Positions 1 to 8,901 are shown, numbered from the stretch's first letter. The stretch is 64,000 nt of DNA from DASXYG01 sp036502625 (GCA_036502625.1 DASXYG010000031.1:1-64000); one strand, 5' to 3'. Notes: generated by a model not told the origin, from the letters alone. A program made the numbers and translations.

Positions 1-101
1 TCCTCGAGGCGCCCGACCTGGACGTGGCGCTGAAGCTGGCCAGCGAGGGCTCGAGGGTCTGCAACCGCAGGGTCGAGGTGCGGCCGGTCCTGGGACCGTG
101 A
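1..101 (+). CDS. YCII-family protein, C-terminal fragment (starts before window)
   Basis: The reading frame beginning at base 3 gives about 32 residues (LEAPDLDVALKLASEGSRVC...) and stops with TGA at 99-101. It matches, almost residue for residue, the C-terminus of the complete YCII protein at 422-745 on the other strand, so it is the tail of a close paralogue whose N-terminus lies outside the window. YCII proteins are small ferredoxin-fold proteins commonly encoded just before ECF sigma factors of the SigJ/ECF42 type. The stop overlaps the next start (GTGA at 98-101), as in the other copy. The family is clear; the full length cannot be seen. Confidence 0.8.
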   Translation, partial: LEAPDLDVALKLASEGSRVCNRRVEVRPVLGP

Positions 102-178
102 ACGACGTCCAGGAGGCGATCACCCAGGCGCACCAGCAGGAATGGGCGCGGGTGACATGCGCGCCTCCGTGTGCTTGA
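98..178 (+). pseudogene. ECF sigma factor (ECF42/SigJ type), N-terminal stub
   Basis: A GTG start overlaps the preceding YCII stop. The frame reads VNDVQEAITQAHQQEWARV, matching residues AAITQVHRDEWARV of the opposing sigma gene at 120-425, then loses similarity at about base 154 and stops at 176-178. Only about 19 of the several hundred residues expected for an ECF42 sigma factor remain. The sequence switches at bases 154-158 into the opposite-strand sigma gene, so the gene is cut by a rearrangement and not simply frameshifted. It cannot be functional. Confidence 0.8.
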
Positions 179-425
179 CGTCGCGCTTGCGCTCCCGCCG
201 GATCCGGTCGATCGCCTTGCGGTTGGCGGTGGTGGTCAGCCAGGCGCCGGGGTTGGCCGGCACGCCGTTGCCCGGCCATCGCTCGACGGCGGTCGCGAAC
301 GCCTCGGCCGATGCTTCTTCGGCGATGTCGAGATCACCGAAACGTCGGGTCAGGGAGGCGACCACCCGGGCCCACTCATCGCGATGGACCTGAGTGATCG
401 CCGCCGCTACGTCGCCGCCGGTCAC
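120..425 (-). pseudogene. ECF sigma factor (ECF42/SigJ type), truncated
   Basis: The GTG start at 425 overlaps the YCII stop (GTGA). The protein begins VTGGDVAAAITQVHRDEWARVVASLTRRFGD and contains the sigma-70 region 2 features DLDIAEEASAEAF and NPGAWLTTTANRKAIDRIRRER. After about residue 88 (KHTEARM) it runs into the antisense of the opposing stub and ends about 10 residues later. Region 4 and the C-terminal SnoaL-like extension of ECF42 proteins are missing. Region 2 alone could still bind core RNA polymerase in principle, but loss of function is the simplest reading. It is translationally coupled to the YCII gene upstream. Confidence 0.8.
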
Positions 426-745
426 AGGAACGGCCGCACCTCGATCTTGCGATCGCAGACCTTCGACGCCTCGCTGGCGAGCTTGAGCGCCACATCGAGG
501 TCGGGAGCCTCCCACACCCAGACGCCGGCGAGGTACTCCTTCGACTCCACGAAGGGCCCGTCGCTGAACACCGCCTCCTCGCCCCGGTTGTCGACGACTG
601 TGGCCGCGCCGGTGTCCGCGAGCCCGCCCGCGAAGACCCAGTGGCCGTCGGCGATCAGGCGTTCGTTGAACACGCTGATGGCCGGCTGCCTGTCCGTACT
701 GCCGGGGTCGCTCTTGTCGTCGATCACGGAAACCAGGTACTTCAT
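422..745 (-). CDS. YCII-related (DGPF) protein
   Basis: A 107-residue protein with the YCII/DGPF hallmark DGPFVESKEYLAGVWVWEAPD at about residues 62-82; length is normal for the family. The ATG at 745 is preceded by AGGAGACGATCTTCAG. These ferredoxin-fold proteins have no firmly established reaction in most actinobacteria and usually sit before an ECF42 sigma gene, as here. The upstream DHFR-like gene ends 52 bases before the start, and the three probably form one transcript. The partner sigma gene is truncated, so the usual pairing is broken. Confidence 0.9.
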   Translation of the reverse strand: MKYLVSVIDDKSDPGSTDRQPAISVFNERLIADGHWVFAGGLADTGAATVVDNRGEEAVFSDGPFVESKEYLAGVWVWEAPDLDVALKLASEASKVCDRKIEVRPFL

Positions 746-797
746 CTGAAGATCGTCTCCTCTGGGGTCGGGCAGCGTGGTCCGGTGGTCGGGGACG

Positions 798-1409
798 TCA
801 GGCGGTCGCGTACTGCGGGCGCCCGGCCGGCCGGAGGACCTGGGTCGTCACGCCCTTTGTGTCGACCCGCGACTCGACCAGGTCGAGCGCGAGGTCCGGG
901 CCGTTCTCCGGGAACAGTCTCGCGCCCTGGCCGACGATCACCGGGATCACGATCAGGTTCATCTCGTCGACCAGGTCGTTCTCCAGCAGCCACCGGACCA
1001 GCGTGCCGCTGCCGTGCACCTGCAGCTCGCCCCCGGGCCTGGCCTTCAGCTCGCCGATGGCCGCCTTGAGGCCGCCGCCGAGAACGGTCGTGTCCGCCCA
1101 CCGCGCCGCGGTGAGCGTGGTCGAGGCCACGTACTTGGGGGCCGCGTTCAAGGCCGCGCCGATGGGGTGCGCGCGCATCTCGTCGACCGCTCCCCAGGAG
1201 CCGGCGAACAGCTCGTACGTGCGCCGGCCGAACAGGAACGCCTCCGCACGCTGGTACGTCTCCGTGATGAGCGTCCTGGTCGCGTCGTCCCCCGCCCCCC
1301 GGGCCCATCCGCCGCGCTCGAACCCGTTCCTGCGGTCCTCATCCGACGCGTGGCCGTTTCCCTGCGCCACTCCGTCGATGGTGACCTGAGTCATCGTCGT
1401 CAGCTTCAT
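798..1409 (-). CDS. Dihydrofolate reductase-like protein (RibD C-terminal domain)
   Basis: A 203-residue protein beginning MKLTTMTQVTIDGVAQGNG, with FLFGRRTYELFAGSW near residue 68 and the nucleotide-binding stretch VHGSGTLVRWLLENDLVDEMNL near residue 140: the pattern of the YyaP/YwjB branch of the RibD C-terminal (DHFR-like) family. NADPH-dependent reduction is expected; the substrate is unknown. The start was chosen at the ATG preceded by GGAGGTAGCGCGATC. It precedes the YCII gene, and DHFR-like, YCII and ECF42 genes frequently travel together in actinobacteria, so a shared role is inferred. Confidence 0.85.
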   Translation of the reverse strand: MKLTTMTQVTIDGVAQGNGHASDEDRRNGFERGGWARGAGDDATRTLITETYQRAEAFLFGRRTYELFAGSWGAVDEMRAHPIGAALNAAPKYVASTTLTAARWADTTVLGGGLKAAIGELKARPGGELQVHGSGTLVRWLLENDLVDEMNLIVIPVIVGQGARLFPENGPDLALDLVESRVDTKGVTTQVLRPAGRPQYATA

Positions 1410-1510
1410 GATCGCGCTACCTCCGCCTGGGCGCCGCCCCTCGTGGCCGGCCTCACCCCTGCTACGAACACCACCGCCCCGATCCGACACCCCCTCCCGG
1501 ATTTTCTCCC

Positions 1511-2533
1511 TCACGCTCCTCTGACGGTGCCGTCTCCGGTAATGGCCGGGGGGTGGCCGTCCGGATGGATGAGGTGGCACGCGGCGCGGTGGCCGTCGGT
1601 GGTGTGGTCGGTCAGGGCGGGGACCTGGTCGCGGCACAGGGGCGGCTCGGCTACCGGGCAGCGGGTGTGGAACCGGCAGCCGGAGGGCGGGGTGATCGGG
1701 CTCGGGATGTCGCCCGGCAGGAGGACGCGGTGGCGTTCGCGCTGGCGTGGCGGGTCGGGCAGCGGGGCCGCGGACAGCAGCGCCTGGGTGTACGGGTGGC
1801 GGGGGGTGCGGAAGAGCTGGTCGCGGGTGCCCTCCTCGACGATCCTGCCGAGGTACATCACCGCGACCCGGTTGCACAGGAACTCCACGGTGGACAGGTC
1901 GTGGGCGACGAACAGGCAACTGAAGCCCATGTCGCGCTGGAGGTCAAGGACGAGGTTGATGATCGACGCCTGGACGGAGACGTCGAGCGCGGACACCGGC
2001 TCGTCGGCCACCAGGAGGCTGGGGCCGAGGATCAGGGACCTGGCCAGGCCGACCCGCTGGCGCTGCCCGCCGGACAGCTCGTGCGGGTACCGGCGGCTCA
2101 TGTCCGCGGACAGGCCGACGCGTTCCAGCATCTCGGCCACGCGGTCACGCGCCCCGTGCCCGCGCGCCAGGCCGTGCATGCGGATCGGCTCCGCGACGAT
2201 GCCGCCGATCTGCATCCGCGGGTCCAGCGACGAGTACGGGTCCTGGAACACCATGTGCACGTGGCGCCGCAGCGGCCGCAGCCGCCGCTGGGGGATGTGG
2301 GTGACGTCCGTGCCGTGCAGCCGGATGGTGCCCGCGGTCGGTTCCAGCAGCCGGACGATGCACTTGGCCAGCGTCGACTTGCCGCTCCCCGACTCACCGA
2401 CCAGGCCGACGATCTCGCCGGGCGCGACGGCCAGGTCGACGCCGTCGACGGCGTGCACGCGCCCGCCGCCCCTCGTCCGCGGCACGGGGAAGTGCTTCTT
2501 CAGCCCGGCCACCTCGAGCACGTGCTCACTCAT
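1511..2533 (-). CDS. Oligopeptide-type ABC importer ATPase (OppF/DppF class)
   Basis: A 340-residue ABC ATPase. Walker A GESGSGKST lies near residues 46-54, the Q-loop is VFQDPYSSLDP, the signature is LSGGQRQR, Walker B is LLVADEP with ALDVSVQA after it, and the switch His is in AHDLS. The C-terminal cysteine-containing oligo_HPY region (GCRFHTRCPVAEPPLC) marks the peptide/nickel family. The ATG at 2533 overlaps the end of the preceding ATPase gene by 8 bases. It powers uptake together with the partner ATPase on the inner membrane face. The transported substrate cannot be read from sequence. Confidence 0.93.
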   Translation of the reverse strand: MSEHVLEVAGLKKHFPVPRTRGGGRVHAVDGVDLAVAPGEIVGLVGESGSGKSTLAKCIVRLLEPTAGTIRLHGTDVTHIPQRRLRPLRRHVHMVFQDPYSSLDPRMQIGGIVAEPIRMHGLARGHGARDRVAEMLERVGLSADMSRRYPHELSGGQRQRVGLARSLILGPSLLVADEPVSALDVSVQASIINLVLDLQRDMGFSCLFVAHDLSTVEFLCNRVAVMYLGRIVEEGTRDQLFRTPRHPYTQALLSAAPLPDPPRQRERHRVLLPGDIPSPITPPSGCRFHTRCPVAEPPLCRDQVPALTDHTTDGHRAACHLIHPDGHPPAITGDGTVRGA

Positions 2534-3533
2534 GCGCACCCCCGCTCGCGGTGACCGCGGCCGGACCGGGATGGACGCAGGCCGCGTACTGGCCGGGCCC
2601 CTGCTCCGACAGCGGCGGCATGCCGTCCTGGCAGACCGCGTCGGCCCGCGCGCAGCGAGGCGCGAACACGCAGGCGGCGGGCGGTTCGCGCAGCGTGGGC
2701 ACGAAGCCGGGGATCTCGCGCAGCCGCCCGCCGCCCTCGGCCGCACCGATGTCCGGCCGGGGCACCGAGCCGAGCAGCCCGATCGTGTACGGGTGCCGCG
2801 GGTTCGCGAACACCGTGTCGACGCCGCCGGACTCGACGACGTGGCCCGCGTACATGACGACGACGTCCTCGGCGATGTCGGCCACCACGCCCAGGTCGTG
2901 GGTGATGAGCACAATGGACGTGCCGAGCTGCTCGCGCAGGTCGCGCATGATGTCGAGGACCTGCGCCTGGATGGTGACGTCGAGCGCGGTGGTCGGCTCG
3001 TCGGCCAGCAGCACCTTCGGGTTGCACGCGACGGCCATCGCGATCATCACCCGCTGCCGCATGCCGCCGGACATCTGGTGCGGGTACTCCCCCACGCGCT
3101 TGCCCGGTTCGGGGATCCGGACCAGGTCCAGCAGCTCGGTGGCGCGTTCCCACGCCGGGACGCGCTTCAGGCCCTCGTGCCGGCGCAGCACCTCGGCGAT
3201 CTGGAAGCCCACGGTGAACGCCGGGTTCAGCGACGTCATCGGCTCCTGGAAGATCATCGAGATCTCCCGGCCGCGGATCTGCCGCAGCTCCCGCTGGGGC
3301 AGGCCGACGAGCTCCCGCCCGTCCAGCCGTACGCTGCCCTCCGCGGCCGCGGTCGGCGGCAGCAGCCCCAGCAGCGCCATCGCGGTCACCGACTTCCCGC
3401 AGCCCGACTCGCCGACCAGGCCGAGCACACCGCCGGGACGCAGTGCGAACGACACGCCGTTGACCGCGAGCACGGACCCCTCGTCGGTGTCGAACCGCAC
3501 CCGCAGGCCGGCCACCTCCAGGCGCGCGCTCAC
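2526..3533 (-). CDS. Oligopeptide-type ABC importer ATPase (OppD/DppD class)
   Basis: A 335-residue ATPase starting at GTG (VSARLEVAGLRVRF), whose start overlaps the permease stop as GTGA. It shows Walker A GESGCGKSVT, Q-loop IFQEPMTSLNP, signature MSGGMRQRV, Walker B VLLADEPTTALD and switch THDLGVV, plus the C-terminal region CVFAPRCARADAVC. GCGKS and MSGGM are typical of the D-type subunit, while the next gene has the F-type GSGKS and LSGGQ. A longer in-frame start upstream would run through the permease gene and is rejected. Confidence 0.93.
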   Translation of the reverse strand: MSARLEVAGLRVRFDTDEGSVLAVNGVSFALRPGGVLGLVGESGCGKSVTAMALLGLLPPTAAAEGSVRLDGRELVGLPQRELRQIRGREISMIFQEPMTSLNPAFTVGFQIAEVLRRHEGLKRVPAWERATELLDLVRIPEPGKRVGEYPHQMSGGMRQRVMIAMAVACNPKVLLADEPTTALDVTIQAQVLDIMRDLREQLGTSIVLITHDLGVVADIAEDVVVMYAGHVVESGGVDTVFANPRHPYTIGLLGSVPRPDIGAAEGGGRLREIPGFVPTLREPPAACVFAPRCARADAVCQDGMPPLSEQGPGQYAACVHPGPAAVTASGGAHE

Positions 3534-4402
3534 GACCGCATCCGCACGTCGAGGACGTCCCGCAGCCCGTCGCCGAACAGGTTGAACGACAGCGTGGTCA
3601 GCGCGATCGCGAGGCCGGGGAAGACGGCGAACCACGGCGCCTGGGAGATGTACTGCTGGGCGTCGGAGAGCATCGTGCCCCAGCTCGGCGTCGGCGGCTG
3701 CTCGCCGAGGCCGAGGAACGACAGGACGCTCGCGCCGATGATCGCGTTGGGGATCGCGACCGTGGCCTGGACGACCAGCGGGTTCAGCGTGTTCGGCAGG
3801 ATGTGCCGGAACAGCACGACCCGGTCCGGCGCGCCGTTCACGACGGCCGCCCCGACGTACTCAAGCTCCCGCAGGCCGAGCACCTCACCGCGGGTGACCC
3901 GGACGAACACCGGCACCTGCGCGACGGCGAGCGCGATCACCTCGTTCGACAGCGACGGGCCGAGGATCGCGGCCAGGCCGACCGCGATGACCAGGAACGG
4001 GAACGAGAGCACGACGTCGACGACGCGGGAGATGGCCGAGTCCTGCCAGCCGCGGTAGTACCCGGCGAGCAGGCCGAGCGGCACCGCGACCAGCAGGCCG
4101 AGCACGGTCGCGAGCACCCCGGCGGCCAGCGACGCCCGCGCGCCGACGAAGAGCCGCGACAGCATGTCCCGGCCGAGGTCGTCGGTGCCGAGCAGGTGCC
4201 CGCCGGTCAGCGGCGGTGACAGCACCGTCGTGGCCTGGATGGTGTCGGGGTCGTACGGCGCGATCCACGGGGCGAGCAGCGCGACCACGATCACGACGAC
4301 GACGCCGATCAGGCCGATCACCGCCGGTGGCCGGCGGAGGAACTTGCGCCGCGTACGGCCGCCCGTACGCGGGCGTTCCGCGGTGGCGGGCGCGGCGGTC
4401 AC
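3530..4402 (-). CDS. Oligopeptide-type ABC importer permease (OppC/DppC class)
   Basis: A 290-residue membrane protein. After a basic N-terminus comes a first transmembrane helix (VIGLIGVVVVIVVALLAPWI, about residues 28-47), then the OppC N-terminal motif HLLGTDDLGRDMLSRL, and later the EAA-type cytoplasmic loop AAVVNGAPDRVVLFRHILPNT. About six helices are visible. The GTG at 4402 overlaps the OppB stop. It forms the channel with the OppB-type subunit. Confidence 0.92.
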   Translation of the reverse strand: MTAAPATAERPRTGGRTRRKFLRRPPAVIGLIGVVVVIVVALLAPWIAPYDPDTIQATTVLSPPLTGGHLLGTDDLGRDMLSRLFVGARASLAAGVLATVLGLLVAVPLGLLAGYYRGWQDSAISRVVDVVLSFPFLVIAVGLAAILGPSLSNEVIALAVAQVPVFVRVTRGEVLGLRELEYVGAAVVNGAPDRVVLFRHILPNTLNPLVVQATVAIPNAIIGASVLSFLGLGEQPPTPSWGTMLSDAQQYISQAPWFAVFPGLAIALTTLSFNLFGDGLRDVLDVRMRS

Positions 4403-5352
4403 CGCGCGCCTCCGGCGACCCGGATGCGCGGGTTGAGCAGCGAGTACGCGATGTCGACCAGCAGGTTCACGACGATGTAGCCGGTCGCCGTGATGAGCAC
4501 GACCCCTTGCAGCGACGGGTAGTCGCGGTTGAAGACCGAGTCGATGGTGAGCTTGCCGATGCCGGGGATGATGAAGATCTGCTCGGTGATGACGGCCCCC
4601 GAGATCAGCACGCCGAGTTGCAGCCCGACCACGGTGACCACGGTGACGAGGCTGTTGCGCAGCGCGTGGACGCCCACGACCGTCCACTCGCTCATGCCCT
4701 TGGCCCGCGCCGTGCGGACGTAGTCGGCGCCGAGCGAGTCGAGCATCGCCGACCGCATCTGCCGCATGACGACGGCGGCCAGCCCGGTGCCGAGGACGAC
4801 CGCCGGAAGGATCATGTGGCTGAGGTTCCCCGCCGGGTCGGTGATCGGCACGAACCCGGACGCGGGCAGGATCGGGACGTGCACGGCGAACGCGAGGATC
4901 AGCAGGATGCCCAGCCAGAAGTGCGGGACGGACAGGCCGCCGAGCGCGGCCGTACTGCACAGGTAGTCGGGCAGCGAGCCGCGCTTCACCGCGGCGAGGA
5001 TGCCGGCCGGCACGCCGATGGCCACGGCGATCACCAGCGCGAGGATCGCGAGCTCCGCCGTGATCGGCACCCGCTCCATCAGCGTCTGCGTGACGGGCAG
5101 GCCGGTCTTCGGCGACGTGCCGAGATCGCCGTGCAGGGCGCGCCCGAGCCACACGACGTACTGCGTGGGCAGCGGCTTGTCCAGCCCGTACTGGACGCGG
5201 ATCGCGTGCAGGACGCCCGGGCTCGGGTTCTCCGGGGACAGCGCCACGGCGGGGTCGCCGGGCAGCGCGCGCACCCCGAGGAACACCACGATCGTCGCGC
5301 CGAACAGCGTGATCAGCGAGGTGCCGGCGCGGCGGAGCACGTACCCGTTCAT
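4399..5352 (-). CDS. Oligopeptide-type ABC importer permease (OppB/DppB class)
   Basis: A 317-residue permease beginning MNGYVLRRAGTSLITLFGATIVVFLG. Family features include LPGDPAVAL, QYVVWLGRALHGDLGTS and the EAA loop RTARAKGMSEWTVVGVHALRNS, ending GVVLITATGYIVVNLLVDIAYSLLNPRI. The ATG lies 10 bases after the binding-protein stop. It is the first permease in the SBP-B-C-D-F order. Confidence 0.93.
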   Translation of the reverse strand: MNGYVLRRAGTSLITLFGATIVVFLGVRALPGDPAVALSPENPSPGVLHAIRVQYGLDKPLPTQYVVWLGRALHGDLGTSPKTGLPVTQTLMERVPITAELAILALVIAVAIGVPAGILAAVKRGSLPDYLCSTAALGGLSVPHFWLGILLILAFAVHVPILPASGFVPITDPAGNLSHMILPAVVLGTGLAAVVMRQMRSAMLDSLGADYVRTARAKGMSEWTVVGVHALRNSLVTVVTVVGLQLGVLISGAVITEQIFIIPGIGKLTIDSVFNRDYPSLQGVVLITATGYIVVNLLVDIAYSLLNPRIRVAGGAR

Positions 5353-5362
5353 CGCCGCCCCG

Positions 5363-6955
5363 TCAGCCCGTGCGCTCCGCCGTCTTCAACCGGATCAGCC
5401 CGTCGCCGAAGTACTGGATGCCGCTGACCTTGGTGCTGTAGCCGAGGATGTTCTTCTCGTAGTAGAGGTAGATGACGTTGCCGTGCCGGTTCAGCGCCTG
5501 CGTGAGCCGGGTGAAGATCTGCTTGCGCCGCGCCTGGTCGGTGGTGCCGCGCTCCTGCGCGATCAGCTTGTTGACGTCCGGGTAGTCGGCGCCGCTGTAG
5601 TTGATGGCGCTCGCCGGGTCCCAGTCCTGCGCGATGTTCTGGTCCGGGTCGAGCCGGCCGGACCACCCGACGCGGAACGCCTCGAACGTGCCGCCCTGCG
5701 CCTGGTCAAGCGCCGTGGTGAACTCGGTGAGCCGTACGCTCACGTCGAAGCCCGCGGGCTGCACCATCGACTTGATCAGCGTGGCGACCCGGGCCTGCTC
5801 GGTGTCCCCCGACTGGACGATGAGCTGCACCTTGATCGGCGTGTGCACGCCGCTCTGCGCGACGAGCCGCTTGGCCCCGGCGAGGTCGCGGCCCGGGCAC
5901 GGCGCGCCCGAGGTGTACGGGCTGACCGGCGAGATGGGCGTGCATCCGGGCACGAACTGGCCCAGGAAGACGACCTTGTTGATGGTGGCGCGGTCCAGCG
6001 CGAGCGAGAACGCCTGGCGCAGCTCCGGGTGCTGGGAGATCGGCTTGCCGATCGTGTCGTGCGGTGACTTCCCGGCGCCGTTGCTGTTGGAGACGTTGAT
6101 CGTGATGCCCTCGTAGCCCAGCGAGGTGACCGGGTCCAGCTTCACGCCGGGCGTCTTCCCCAGCGTCGCCACGTCGGGCGGGCGGATCCGGTCGGCGATG
6201 TCGATGTCGCCCGAGCGCAGGTTCGCGGCCCGTACGTTGGGCTGGCTGACGACGGTGAAGTTGACGCCCGCCAGGTGCACCGCGGCCTTGTCGTAGTAGT
6301 AGTTCGACTTGACCAGGTGGATCTCGTCGCTGGACGGCCGCGACTTGAACCGGAACGGCCCCGCGCAGACCGGGTCGCGGGAGAAGTTGTCGCCGAGCTT
6401 GTCGAGTTGCTTGGGCGAGAGGATCATCCCGGAGCGGTCGGCGAGGATCGACGTCAGCGGCGCGAACGGCGTCTTCAGCGCCAGCCGTACGGTGTGCGGG
6501 TCCACGGCGCTGACGGATTTGACGTCGCTCAGCTCGGCCGCGCGCGCCGACTTGTCGTCGGTCATGTAGTGGTCGAGCGTCGTCTTCACCGCTTTGGCGT
6601 CCAGCGCGGTGCCGTCGTTGAACCGCACGCCCGGCCGCAGCCTGATCGTGTACGTCTTTCCGCCGTTGGTGATCGTCGGCAGGCCGGCCGCGAGCTGCGG
6701 CACGAGGTTGAGCTTCCCGTCGATGTCGTAGAGCTTCTCGCAGAGGTTCGCGAACACGATCCGCCCGACGTACGTCCTGGCGACCGTCGGATCGAGCTCG
6801 TCGGGCGCCTCCGCCAGCCCGACGGTGACGGTGCCCCCCGAACGCGCCTTACCACCCCCGGAACCCGGCCCCGTACCGCTCGGCGTCGTACAGGCCGCCA
6901 GGACGACCGCCCCGGCGAGCGCGGTGATCGAAAGTGCCGCTCGGTGCCGCCTCAT
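5363..6955 (-). CDS. Peptide/nickel-type ABC importer substrate-binding lipoprotein
   Basis: A 530-residue SBP family 5 protein. The N-terminus MRRHRAALSITALAGAVVLAAC is a lipoprotein signal with lipobox LAAC and lipidated Cys22. The mature part has GLAEAPDELDPTVARTYVGRIVFANL and the family stretch YTIRLRPGVRFNDGTALDAKAV. It delivers substrate to the permease pair encoded next. An upstream in-frame ATG at 7024 would add 23 non-signal-like residues, so the start at the signal peptide was chosen. First gene of the five-gene operon; ligand unknown. Confidence 0.92.
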   Translation of the reverse strand: MRRHRAALSITALAGAVVLAACTTPSGTGPGSGGGKARSGGTVTVGLAEAPDELDPTVARTYVGRIVFANLCEKLYDIDGKLNLVPQLAAGLPTITNGGKTYTIRLRPGVRFNDGTALDAKAVKTTLDHYMTDDKSARAAELSDVKSVSAVDPHTVRLALKTPFAPLTSILADRSGMILSPKQLDKLGDNFSRDPVCAGPFRFKSRPSSDEIHLVKSNYYYDKAAVHLAGVNFTVVSQPNVRAANLRSGDIDIADRIRPPDVATLGKTPGVKLDPVTSLGYEGITINVSNSNGAGKSPHDTIGKPISQHPELRQAFSLALDRATINKVVFLGQFVPGCTPISPVSPYTSGAPCPGRDLAGAKRLVAQSGVHTPIKVQLIVQSGDTEQARVATLIKSMVQPAGFDVSVRLTEFTTALDQAQGGTFEAFRVGWSGRLDPDQNIAQDWDPASAINYSGADYPDVNKLIAQERGTTDQARRKQIFTRLTQALNRHGNVIYLYYEKNILGYSTKVSGIQYFGDGLIRLKTAERTG

Positions 6956-7066
6956 CGCCACACCTCTCGTGAACGATCGAGTATCCAGCCACGTGAAGAC
7001 AGAAGACTGTATGCACACGATCATGTCAACCCTTGATCACCGTGCGCGACGGCGATCCCGCCGCTC

Positions 7067-7897
7067 CTACGCGCCGAACCCGTAGGTCGCGCGGCCGTCG
7101 GGGCTCATCGACACGTGGCCGCCGTCGACGAGGATGTCGGTGCCGGTGATGAACGACGCCGCGGACGAGGCGAGGAACGCGATCACGCCGGCGACCTCGG
7201 ACGGCTCGGCGCAGCGGCCGAGCGGGCAGGCGGCGCCCCAGATCGGGTCCCATTTCGCCCGGTCGCCGCCCGCGGCGCGGTCGAGGACGTCGGTCCAGAC
7301 GTTGCCGGGGCTGACGCTGTTCACGCGGATGCCGCGCGGCGCGAGGTCGAGGGCCTGGCACCGGGTCAGCTCCAGGACGCCGCCCTTGCTGGCGTTGTAC
7401 GTCCAGCGGTCGGCCTGGGAGATGTGGCCGGAGATGCTGGCGACGTTCACCACCGAGGCGGACGCGGACCGGGCCAGGGCGTCGACGGCGGCCGCGACGA
7501 GCTGGGCGGGGGCGAGGAGGTTGACGTCGAGCGTGCGCCGCCACTGCTCCTCGGTGGCGCCCACGCCGGCCATGAGGAACACCGCCGCGTTGTTGACCAG
7601 GACGTCGAGGGCGCCGTCCGGGCCGCACGCGGCCGCGATCAGCCCGTGCTGCCCGCCGGTGTCGGTGATGTCGGCGACGAGCGGGCGGAACGCGCCGGCC
7701 CGGTCGCCCAGGCTCGCGTGGACGGCCCGCAGGCCGTCGCCGTTCACGTCGACGGCGGTGACGTGCGCGCCCTCGGCGGCGAACTGCCGCGCCGTCGCCG
7801 CCCCGATTCCGCCGCCGGCGCCGGTGACCAGGACGTGCCGGCCGGCGAAGCGGTCCGCGATCGCGATGGCCCTGATCGGCTCCGCGGCGCTGTTCAT
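7067..7897 (-). CDS. Short-chain dehydrogenase/reductase
   Basis: A 276-residue classical SDR. The cofactor motif TGAGGGIG lies near residues 25-32, NNAAV follows near 100, the catalytic Ser is in ASISG, and YNASK carries the Tyr/Lys pair. The end HVSMSPDGRATYGFGA is a family C-terminus with no extra domain. The presence of AVDVNGDG (acidic residue after strand 2) suggests NAD preference. The ATG overlaps the stop of the LacI-type gene (ATGA), so the two are co-transcribed. Next to a rhamnosidase and a sugar-type regulator, a sugar dehydrogenase (for example L-rhamnose 1-dehydrogenase) is plausible but unproven. Confidence 0.85.
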   Translation of the reverse strand: MNSAAEPIRAIAIADRFAGRHVLVTGAGGGIGAATARQFAAEGAHVTAVDVNGDGLRAVHASLGDRAGAFRPLVADITDTGGQHGLIAAACGPDGALDVLVNNAAVFLMAGVGATEEQWRRTLDVNLLAPAQLVAAAVDALARSASASVVNVASISGHISQADRWTYNASKGGVLELTRCQALDLAPRGIRVNSVSPGNVWTDVLDRAAGGDRAKWDPIWGAACPLGRCAEPSEVAGVIAFLASSAASFITGTDILVDGGHVSMSPDGRATYGFGA

Positions 7898-8889
7898 GTG
7901 CGGCCCCTCCGTTCGTCGCGTGCGGTGGTCGTCCTCGGGACGAGGGCGGGCGTCAGCCGTACGTGCCGGGGCGCGTCGCTGGCCTGCTGGAGCAGCCGGG
8001 CCGCCTCCCGGCCCTTGTCGCGCAGCGCCTGGTTCACCGAGGTCAGGCCCATGTACTCGGCCGCGGGGATGTCGTCGTGGCCGGTGATCAGGATGTCCTC
8101 GGGGCAGCGCACGCCGGCGGCGCGGAGCTCGACGAGAATGCCGAAGGCGAGCTCGTCGTTGGCGCACGCGACCGCGTCCGGCAGCGTGCCGCCGGCCAGC
8201 AGCCCGCGGGCGTAGGCGCGGCCGGCCGCGCCGTCGGGGAACTCCACCTCGACGGTGGCCCACGCCTGGACGCCGTGCGCAGCGCACGCCTCCTCGAACG
8301 CCCGCGCCCGCTCCATCAGGCTGGACATCCCGGTGTGCCGCCCGACGAACACGGCGGTGCCGGCACCCGTCGCCCGCAGGTGCCGTACGACCTGCGTCAT
8401 GCCCGCGGCCTGGTCGACGCCGACGAAATCGGCCTCCTCGATGGCGTGCCGGTCGAACTGGATGAGCGGCACGCGGCGCGCCGCGGCGCGCAGGGCGGGC
8501 GCGCTGTCGCGCACGTGCACCGGGCAGACCAGCAGCGCGTCCACCCGGCGCCGCCACAGCGTCTCCAGCCGCCCGGCCTCGACCGCGACGTCGTTGTCCG
8601 CGTCGCAGAGCACGACGTCCACCGCGGCCTGCGCCAGCTCGTGCTCGGCCGCGCGGATCACCGCGGGGAATATCGGGTTCTCGATGTCCGGCACCAGGAT
8701 GCCGATCGCCCCCGACGAACGGCTGCGCAGCGCCGCGGCCACCCCGTCCGGCTGGTAGCCCAGCTTCTTGCTCGCGCGCTCGACCGCGTCGCGCTTGGCG
8801 GGCGCCACCCGCGCGCGGCCGGTCACAACACGGCTGACGGTCGCGGGCGACACCCCGGCCTCCCGCGCGACGTCCTTCATCGTCACCAT
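7894..8889 (-). CDS. LacI-family transcriptional regulator
   Basis: A 331-residue regulator: helix-turn-helix VTMKDVAREAGVSPATVSRVV at residues 2-22, hinge AALRSRSSGAIGILVPDIENP, then a periplasmic-binding-like sensor ending GVRCPEDILITGHDDIPAAEY and LTSVNQALRDKG. Three in-frame ATGs exist (8916, 8889, 8880). I chose 8889 because the 8916 ATG lies inside a near-palindromic operator candidate (8902-8915), while starting at MVTMKDVA gives the normal family N-terminus. It probably represses itself with the SDR and the divergent rhamnosidase/importer operon in response to a sugar. Confidence 0.93.
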   Translation of the reverse strand: MVTMKDVAREAGVSPATVSRVVTGRARVAPAKRDAVERASKKLGYQPDGVAAALRSRSSGAIGILVPDIENPIFPAVIRAAEHELAQAAVDVVLCDADNDVAVEAGRLETLWRRRVDALLVCPVHVRDSAPALRAAARRVPLIQFDRHAIEEADFVGVDQAAGMTQVVRHLRATGAGTAVFVGRHTGMSSLMERARAFEEACAAHGVQAWATVEVEFPDGAAGRAYARGLLAGGTLPDAVACANDELAFGILVELRAAGVRCPEDILITGHDDIPAAEYMGLTSVNQALRDKGREAARLLQQASDAPRHVRLTPALVPRTTTARDERRGRT

Positions 8890-8901
8890 GCGCCACACCC
8901 A

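Noticed and set aside
777..4058. Very long open frame on the + strand over the importer genes
   Set aside because: It is antisense to well-defined ABC importer genes; its Arg/Pro/Ser-rich translation is typical of GC-rich shadow frames.
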